A stretch of 10,696 nucleotides of DNA from Betaproteobacteria bacterium (GTDB taxonomy: Bacteria; Pseudomonadota; Gammaproteobacteria; Burkholderiales; CAIKXV01), in the NCBI GenBank assembly GCA_947456915.1, contig CANGUQ010000097.1:1-10696 (forward strand). The letters run 5' to 3'. Within the stretch, counting starts at the first letter, position 1. Each line of letters starts with the position of its first letter. The translations under genes were made by a program, and so were the position numbers. Under the pieces are notes generated by a model. The model saw only the letters and a program-made list of their open reading frames with translations, did not search any database and was not told where the DNA came from. Positions 6,339 through 10,696 of the stretch are shown here, piece by piece.

Positions 6339-7250
6339 ATGGATACGTCCGCCACCGGCCCGATGCAGTACGTCTACGACTTCGCCCGCCTCGACCGGGT
6401 GCCCGACGGGTCGACCAGCCTGCAGGTCACCGCGAAGCGGCTGCTGTCCGGGCCGGACCTCGCACGCGGCAAGTCCTCGACCGTCGGCGCGGTACTCACC
6501 GGCGAGCGCATCGTGTGCACGCTGGGTTGCCAGTCGCGCGGCACCGGCGCCAAGGCGCACTCGCATCCGAACGAGCAGTTCAACTACATCCTGCGCGGGG
6601 CGATGATGAGCGACATCGAAGGCGATCGCGTGTTCGCGCTGCCCGGAACGATCCTGCACCAGCCCGGGAGCGTCGTGCACACGGGTCTCGCCTGCCCGGA
6701 CGAGGATCTGCACTTCCTCGCGCTGAAGGACACGCGCTCGGGCATCGTCGGCCCGCCCGTCGACGGGCGTTACGACGGGCCGAACTGCTTCCCCGGCTTC
6801 GGCAGCCGTGTCGACGAACCGCCGGTCACCACTGCGCAGGCGATGGCGGAGGCGAAGCGCCTGCCGCCGGGGCCGGGTCGGCGCTACGTTCACCCGATGT
6901 TCGACGCCGCCCTGCCCGATCCGGGTGCGCCGGCCGGCGCCGCGCTGCGTGCGATCGAGCAGGGATTGCCCGCCGGCGTCAGCGGCCGACGCCTCAGCGG
7001 CGAGCGACTCGAGGTGTGCGCGCTGCAGCTGGAACGAGGCAGCGCGCTCGCGTACGCGCAGCACCCGGGCGAACGCTTCGTGTTCGTCGTCGCCGGTCGA
7101 CTGCGCGCACGGCTCGACGGCGCGGGCGAGTTCGAAGTGCCGCCACTGCAACTGCTGCACGTGCCGGCCGGCGTCGGCCGCACGCTCGCCACGCCCGAAG
7201 GTGCGCGAATCCTGATCGCGCAGTCCGGCGCCGAGCCGTTCGCGCCCTGA
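6339..7250 (+). CDS. cupin-domain protein with two cupin repeats (bicupin), function unassigned
   Basis: This 303-aa protein has a clear N-terminal cupin. Motif 1 is GTGAKAHSHPNEQFNYILRG (residues 68-87; metal ligands H74, H76, E79) and motif 2 is LPGTILHQPGSVVHTG (H114). A second cupin-like barrel covers about residues 220-298, with QHPGERFVFVVAGRLRARL and VPPLQLLHVPAGVGRTL. There the first metal His is missing (AYAQHPGE) and no His follows PAG, so it probably binds no metal. The two-barrel plan resembles gentisate-dioxygenase-like and other bicupin enzymes, but key residues beyond the cupin motifs were not recognised and it may be a binding or isomerase-type protein. No signal peptide, so cytoplasmic. 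ATG 6339 has no good Shine-Dalgarno; ATG 6363 is an alternative. It lies 35 bp after Bug 3 and is likely cotranscribed with it. Confidence 0.8.
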   Translation: MDTSATGPMQYVYDFARLDRVPDGSTSLQVTAKRLLSGPDLARGKSSTVGAVLTGERIVCTLGCQSRGTGAKAHSHPNEQFNYILRGAMMSDIEGDRVFALPGTILHQPGSVVHTGLACPDEDLHFLALKDTRSGIVGPPVDGRYDGPNCFPGFGSRVDEPPVTTAQAMAEAKRLPPGPGRRYVHPMFDAALPDPGAPAGAALRAIEQGLPAGVSGRRLSGERLEVCALQLERGSALAYAQHPGERFVFVVAGRLRARLDGAGEFEVPPLQLLHVPAGVGRTLATPEGARILIAQSGAEPFAP

Positions 7251-7440
7251 CGGCCACCGCTGCGCAGTCGCCAGGCGCGCGGACCGCTTCTGCGCATCGC
7301 CGCTGCAACGACGGTCATCGTTCCTCGCATCATCCTGCAAGCCTCGCGCGGATGGTTCCCGCTGCGCGGGTCCTCGCATGGCGCCAGCTCGGCGCTGTAC
7401 GGCATCGGCGGTGCGCCACCCTCAATCGATCGATCTGCCC

Positions 7441-7620
7441 ATGCCGACATTCGCCAGCGCCTGCCGAGCCGGCCTGCGCCTGCTCACCGTCGGCGTGGTC
7501 GCCGGCCTGGCGAGTCCCGCTGGCGCGCAGAGCGCGGGCGAGCCTGCCCCGCTTCGGCAGGGTCCGCGACGCCGGGCCGACCGCATCGCGCTGGAGCCTG
7601 CACAGGGCGCGACCGCGCGT
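7441..7620 (+). pseudogene. possible relic of an exported-protein gene (orphan signal peptide)
   Basis: From ATG 7441 the frame encodes MPTFASACRAGLRLLTVGVV and continues AGLASPAGAQSAGE: a basic n-region, a hydrophobic core and an AGA-Q cleavage site, a textbook secretion signal. After it the frame turns into Arg/Pro/Ala-rich sequence with no family resemblance, and it runs on into the next operon in the wrong frame. No Shine-Dalgarno precedes the ATG. I read this as a possible 5' remnant of a gene for a periplasmic protein, perhaps another Bug receptor, with the body deleted or frameshifted. It could equally be a small unrecognised secreted peptide or chance. The right boundary is arbitrary. 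Confidence 0.25.
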
Positions 7621-7622
7621 TT

Positions 7623-7631
7623 TGCTAGACT
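7623..7631 (+). promoter_or_regulatory. extended -10 promoter for the amidase operon
   Basis: TGCTAGACT has the TG-N extension and a TAGACT -10 hexamer (four of six to TATAAT, with T1, A2 and T6 intact). A start site near 7638 would leave about a 20-nt leader that includes the GAGGGG ribosome binding site at 7647-7652 and the GTG at 7659. No convincing -35 lies 16-18 bp upstream, as is common for extended -10 promoters. Position exactly ahead of the first gene supports it. Confidence 0.45.
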
Positions 7632-7658
7632 GAGCCGCTCTTGCGCGAGGGGACGACC

Positions 7659-7850
7659 GTGGCAGAAGAACAACCGATTCCAGACGACATCCGGGCACAG
7701 GCGAAGGCCCTCGGCCTCGACCAGCTGACCGACGCGGATCTGCGCCGGTTCATGAAGGCTGCGCAGGTGGCGCAGTCGCGCCGTGCCGTGCTCGACACCC
7801 GTTCGCTGAGCGCTGCGGACGAGCCTTCGCATGTCTACCGGCTCGGCTGA
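7659..7850 (+). CDS. 63-aa amidase-associated small protein (AtzG/GatC-like role suspected)
   Basis: This small acidic/basic helical protein reads MAEEQPIPDDIRAQAKALGL, then a helix rich in Ala, Arg and Gln, and ends in DEPSHVYRLG. It starts at GTG 7659, supported by GAGGGG 6 nt upstream; a TTG at 7641 is the alternative. It ends 12 bp before the amidase start, so the two are translated together. Amidase-signature enzymes sometimes have a small helical partner of this size: GatC for GatA, and AtzG for the biuret hydrolase AtzE. The C-terminal EP-x-HVYR ending resembles what I recall of such partners. The pairing with the amidase is seen directly; the subunit role is inference. It has no signal peptide or membrane segment. 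Confidence 0.65.
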   Translation: MAEEQPIPDDIRAQAKALGLDQLTDADLRRFMKAAQVAQSRRAVLDTRSLSAADEPSHVYRLG

Positions 7851-7862
7851 AGGATGCCTGCG

Positions 7863-9260
7863 ATGAGCGACCTGCACACCCTCTCCCTGTCCGAAGCCTC
7901 GACACTGATCCGTGATCGCAAGCTCTCGCCGGTGGAATACACCCGCGCACTGATCGATCACACCGAGCGCCACGATGGCTCGCTCAACGCCTTCCTGCGC
8001 TTCACGCCGGAGATCGCGCTGGCCGATGCGCAGCGTGCCGAGGCCGAGGTCATGGCTGGCGGCTGGCGCGGCCCGCTGCACGGCGTGCCCTACGGGCTGA
8101 AGGACATCATCGACTATGCCGGGCTGCCTACCACCGGGCACTCGGCGATCCTGAAGGACAACGTTGCCGCCAGCGATTCGTTCGTCACGCGCAGGCTGCG
8201 CGCCGCCGGCGGCGTGTTCATGGGCAAGCTGTCGACCCACGAGTTCGCGCTGGGCGGCCCGTGCTTCGACCTGCCGTGGCCCCCGGCACGCAACCCGTGG
8301 AACCGGGACCATTTCTGCGGCGGCTCGTCGAGCGGCTCCGGCGCCGCGACCGCGGCCGGCTTCGTACCGGTGGCAATCGGCACCGACACCGGTGGTTCGA
8401 TCCGCAACCCGGCCTCGATGTGCGGCGTCACCGGCATGAAGCCGACCTATGGCTACGTGAGCCGGCGCGGCGTGTTCCCGCTCGCGTATTCGCTCGACCA
8501 TGTCGGGCCGCTCACCCGCACCGTGCGCGACAACGCGATCGTGCTCGACCTGATCGCCGGGCATGATCGGGACGACCCGGGCAGCGTGGCGCGCACGGGC
8601 GCCAGCTGCACCGCGCTGCTCGACCGCGGCGTCGCGGGCGTGCGCATCGGAGTACTCAGGCACTTCTACACGCGCGACCTGGTCGCCGATGCCGAGATGA
8701 GCGCATCGATCGAACAGGCGCTGGCGCAGCTCGAAGCGCTGGGCGCGACGGTGCGCGAGGTCGAGACGCTGCCGCTGCAGCAGTTCGCCGCCTGCAACCG
8801 TACGCTGCTGGTGTCCGAGGCCTATGCGGTGCACGAGCGCTGGCTGCGCGAGCGCCCGCAGGACTACGGCGAGCTCACCCGCGAGCGGCTGTTCCCGGGC
8901 GCGTTCGTCAGCGCCGCCGAGTACGTGAACGCCTCGCGCATGCGGATGAAGATGAGCGCCGCGTTCAACAGCCTGTTCGACGATGTGGACGTGGTGGTCA
9001 CCGCCAGTTCGCACGACCCGGCGTGCCGGATCGACGATCCGCAGGCGGTCGAGTACACCTATGCGCGGCAGTCGCGCGCGCCGTTCAACCTGACCGGCAA
9101 CCCGGCGCTCGCGCTGCCCACCGGCTTCAGCGCGAGCGGCCTGCCTCTGGCCATGCAGGTCGTCGGCCGTGCGTTCGGCGAGGCGATGATCTACCGGGTG
9201 GCGCAGGCCTACGAAGCGGCCACCGGCTGGACGAAGCGGCATCCGGTACTGCAGGCCTGA
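7863..9260 (+). CDS. amidase-signature family amidase
   Basis: This 465-aa amidohydrolase cleaves amides to carboxylate plus ammonia, or related C-N bonds. The catalytic Ser-cisSer-Lys triad is complete: K80 in GVPYGLKDIID, S155 in the GGSSSGSG glycine/serine loop, and nucleophile S179 in IGTDTGGSIRNPASMCG. The 75- and 24-residue spacings match those of characterised members such as FAAH. MKPTYGYVSRRGVFPLAYSLDHVGPLTRTVRD follows as usual. The C-terminal part (APFNLTGNPALALPTGF, PLAMQVVGRAFGE) is canonical and the length is typical. ATG 7863 is chosen because GAAGG (7849-7853) lies 9 nt upstream; ATG 7854 overlaps that site. Cytoplasmic. It sits in an operon with the small upstream protein and Bug 4. 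With the nitrile hydratase genes nearby, an amidase acting on the hydration product is attractive, but other roles (cyclic or ureido amides) are open. Confidence 0.93.
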   Translation: MSDLHTLSLSEASTLIRDRKLSPVEYTRALIDHTERHDGSLNAFLRFTPEIALADAQRAEAEVMAGGWRGPLHGVPYGLKDIIDYAGLPTTGHSAILKDNVAASDSFVTRRLRAAGGVFMGKLSTHEFALGGPCFDLPWPPARNPWNRDHFCGGSSSGSGAATAAGFVPVAIGTDTGGSIRNPASMCGVTGMKPTYGYVSRRGVFPLAYSLDHVGPLTRTVRDNAIVLDLIAGHDRDDPGSVARTGASCTALLDRGVAGVRIGVLRHFYTRDLVADAEMSASIEQALAQLEALGATVREVETLPLQQFAACNRTLLVSEAYAVHERWLRERPQDYGELTRERLFPGAFVSAAEYVNASRMRMKMSAAFNSLFDDVDVVVTASSHDPACRIDDPQAVEYTYARQSRAPFNLTGNPALALPTGFSASGLPLAMQVVGRAFGEAMIYRVAQAYEAATGWTKRHPVLQA

Positions 9261-9314
9261 TCGCGCCGCCTTTCCCTGCAGGCCATCCACTGCACGGTGT
9301 CTTCCGGAGAGGTG

Positions 9315-10292
9315 ATGAACGCATCGTCCCTGCGCGCCCGCATGCCCGCCTTGGTCATCCTCGCCGCCGCGGTGTGGTCTCCGGCCATCGGCTGGGCGGC
9401 GGCAGCATGGCCGGACAGAGCGCTGCGCATCGTCGTACCGTGGGCTCCCGGCGGCAGCACCGACATCGTCGCGCGGCTGCTGGGTGCAGACCTGGGCAAG
9501 CGCCTGGGTCAGCCGGTGGTGAACGAGAACCGGGCCGGCGCGGGTTCGATCGTCGGCATGGAGTTCTCGGCCGCGATGCCGCCAGATGGCCACAACTTCA
9601 TGCTCATCTCCACCGGCTACGGCTTCATCATCAACAAGGCGAAGATCGACCTGGTGAACAGCTTCGCGCCGGTGGCACTGCTCGGCTTCGGCGACAGCGC
9701 GCTGGTGATGCATCCGAGCCTGCCGGTGAAGAACGTGAGGGAACTGATCGCGCTGGCGAAACGCAAGCCGGGTTCGCTGAACTATTCGTCGTCGGGCATC
9801 GGGGGCTTCCCGCACCTGAACACCGAGTTGTTCAAGATGATGGCCGGTGTCGACATGGCGCACGTGCCGTTCAAGGGCGCTGGTCCGGCGGTGGCCGATA
9901 CCGCGGCTGGCAATACGCAGGTGCAGATCGGGTCGCTGCCCTCGGTGCTCGGCCAGGTGCGGGCGGGCCGGCTGCGCGCGCTGGCGGTCGGCGGGCCGAA
10001 GCGCAACCCGCTGCTGCCCGACGTACCGACCATCAGCGAGTCGGGCCTGCCCGGCTACGAAACCTGCATCTGGTTCGGGCTGTTCGCGCCGCGCACCACG
10101 CCGGCGAACCTGATCGCACAGATGCACGCGGCGGTGAACGCCGCGCTCGAATCGCCCGACATGCTCAGGCGCATGGACGAACAGGGCATCGATGCGGCGC
10201 GCCGTTCGATTGCCGAGTTCGCGAAGCTGATGGAGAGCGAGACAGTGAAGTGGGCCAGGGTCATCAAGGCAGCGAACATCACCGGTGAATGA
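9315..10292 (+). CDS. Bug/TctC-family periplasmic substrate-binding protein (Bug 4)
   Basis: This 325-aa receptor has a signal peptide (MNASSLRARMPALVILAAAV, cleavage near GWA-AA at about residue 28). The mature start is WPDRALRIVVPWAPGGSTDIVAR. Family hallmarks: VVNENRAGAGSIVGMEF, MHPSLPVKNVRELIALAKRK, LNYSSSGIGGFPHLNTELF, AHVPFKGAGPAVADTAAGN, VPTISESGLPGYETC and the C-terminal VKWARVIKAANITGE. It has PWAPGG where the other copies have PFAPGG/PFAAGG, and VPFKG where they have VPYKG. The start is set by GGAGAGG at 9306-9312 before ATG 9315; GTG 9297 would add six residues. The gene lies 54 bp after the amidase and its stop is 1 nt from the start of the next amidase, so the receptor is embedded between two amidases. 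An amide or its acid is a reasonable ligand guess. Confidence 0.92.
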   Translation: MNASSLRARMPALVILAAAVWSPAIGWAAAAWPDRALRIVVPWAPGGSTDIVARLLGADLGKRLGQPVVNENRAGAGSIVGMEFSAAMPPDGHNFMLISTGYGFIINKAKIDLVNSFAPVALLGFGDSALVMHPSLPVKNVRELIALAKRKPGSLNYSSSGIGGFPHLNTELFKMMAGVDMAHVPFKGAGPAVADTAAGNTQVQIGSLPSVLGQVRAGRLRALAVGGPKRNPLLPDVPTISESGLPGYETCIWFGLFAPRTTPANLIAQMHAAVNAALESPDMLRRMDEQGIDAARRSIAEFAKLMESETVKWARVIKAANITGE

Positions 10293-10293
10293 C

Positions 10294-10696
10294 GTGAAGG
10301 CAAACGAGCTGACGGCCACGCAGGCATCGCGGGCGATCGCGGACGGTGCGCTCACGTCCGAGGCCCTCGTCTCGGCATGCCTCGAGCGCATCGCGCAGCG
10401 CGAGGATGCCGTTCGCGCCTGGGCCTTCGTCGATCCGGCGCAGTCGCTCGCGCAGGCGCGTGCCGCCGATGCCGAGCGGGCGACGAGCGGCACGCGCTCG
10501 CCGCTGCACGGTATCCCGGTCGGCATCAAGGACGTGATCGACACCTTCGACATGCCGACCGAGTACGGTTCGCCGATCTACGCGGGCCACCGCCCGGTGG
10601 CCGATGCCGCCTGCGTGTCGCTCATCCGCGAGCTCGGCGGGGTGATCCTGGGCAAGACGGTCTCGACCGAGTTCGCGACGCGGCATCCGAACAAGA
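10294..10696 (+). CDS. second amidase-signature amidase, N-terminal 134 residues (cut by window edge)
   Basis: The frame is open to the last base and encodes an amidase-signature N-terminus: ELTATQASRAIADGALTSEA, then SPLHGIPVGIKDVIDT with the catalytic Lys (K79), then AACVSLIRELGGVILGKTVSTEF. The last complete codons read ATRHPNK, normally followed a little later by the GGSSSGS loop, which is off the edge. GTG 10294 is preferred because GGTGA (10284-10288) lies 5 nt before it; GTG 10285 would overlap the Bug 4 stop. It is the fourth gene of the rightward operon. Compared with the first amidase it differs throughout the visible part, so it is a separate paralogue and probably takes a different amide. 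The Ser-cisSer residues cannot be checked here. Confidence 0.9.
   Translation, partial: MKANELTATQASRAIADGALTSEALVSACLERIAQREDAVRAWAFVDPAQSLAQARAADAERATSGTRSPLHGIPVGIKDVIDTFDMPTEYGSPIYAGHRPVADAACVSLIRELGGVILGKTVSTEFATRHPNK

Larger units (their letters stand above)
7251..7658. other. 408-bp gap without a convincing gene
   Basis: No reading frame here looks like a maintained gene. From the left it holds a small CCCGC-TGC-GCGGG hairpin at 7358-7370 (no T-run). A reading frame from ATG 7441 follows, whose first 30 residues resemble a signal peptide (listed separately). The right end carries an extended -10 promoter at 7623-7631 ahead of the amidase operon. It also contains a short ATCGATCGAT run near 7424-7433. 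The gap separates the Bug 3/cupin unit from the amidase operon and may hold regulatory sequence or a gene relic. Confidence 0.5.

Noticed and set aside
9249..9284. Direct repeat CTGCAGGCC at 9249-9257 and 9276-9284.
   Set aside because: The first copy is coding (end of the amidase) and there are only two copies with no flanking mobile-element features, so it is probably chance.
7422..10553. A 1043-codon open frame on the minus strand.
   Set aside because: It is antisense to the amidase and Bug 4 genes, which have clear motifs and ribosome binding sites. The antisense product is Arg/His/Ala-rich without family hallmarks, a common artefact of high-GC coding DNA.
1..10696. CRISPR arrays, tRNA or rRNA genes, insertion sequences, phage or defence genes.
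   Set aside because: No regular repeats, RNA gene motifs, transposase/integrase motifs or terminal inverted repeats were found by reading. All substantial genes are metabolic or transport-related.

Overview
The window reads as a chromosomal catabolic region of a high-GC betaproteobacterium, most likely Burkholderiales. The reasons are the very GC-rich coding sequence with strong third-position G/C bias, four separate Bug/TctC-type periplasmic binding-protein genes within 9 kb (this receptor family is massively expanded in Bordetella, Cupriavidus, Variovorax and relatives), and their association with amidase, amidohydrolase and cupin genes. The species cannot be named from the sequence. I see no rRNA, tRNA, CRISPR array, transposase or integrase.

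Layout. Bases 1-231 (+) are the C-terminus of an Ldh2-family (malate/lactate/ureidoglycolate-type) dehydrogenase that enters from the left. It meets, tail to tail with 3 bp between stop codons, a leftward block (5096 to 235). In transcription order the block holds an ACMSD-like metal-dependent amidohydrolase, two Bug receptors, and three tightly overlapping genes. Those three together form a nitrile hydratase/thiocyanate hydrolase-type enzyme whose beta subunit is split into separate N- and C-terminal proteins. At about 5097-5271 lies a divergent control region. Rightward from it run a third Bug receptor and a bicupin-like protein (5272-7250). A 408-bp stretch without a convincing gene follows (7251-7658). 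It contains an orphan signal-peptide-like reading frame and ends in an extended -10 promoter. A second rightward operon (7659 to the right edge) then carries a 63-aa protein, an amidase-signature amidase, a fourth Bug receptor and the start of a second amidase that is cut by the window edge.

How the genes may work together (inference). A cobalt nitrile hydratase would turn a nitrile into an amide, the amidase-signature enzymes would hydrolyse the amide to an acid plus ammonia, and the Bug receptors would capture the substrates or the resulting carboxylates in the periplasm. The amidohydrolase, cupin and Ldh2 dehydrogenase would process the carbon skeleton. No TctA/TctB membrane subunits and no recognisable nitrile hydratase activator/cobalt chaperone lie in the window. 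The alpha-type subunit carries its own His/Asp-rich N-terminal tail, which could serve in metal delivery. The most noteworthy element is this three-gene split nitrile hydratase in a Bug/amidase neighbourhood. It is a variant of a known enzyme architecture rather than a wholly new system.
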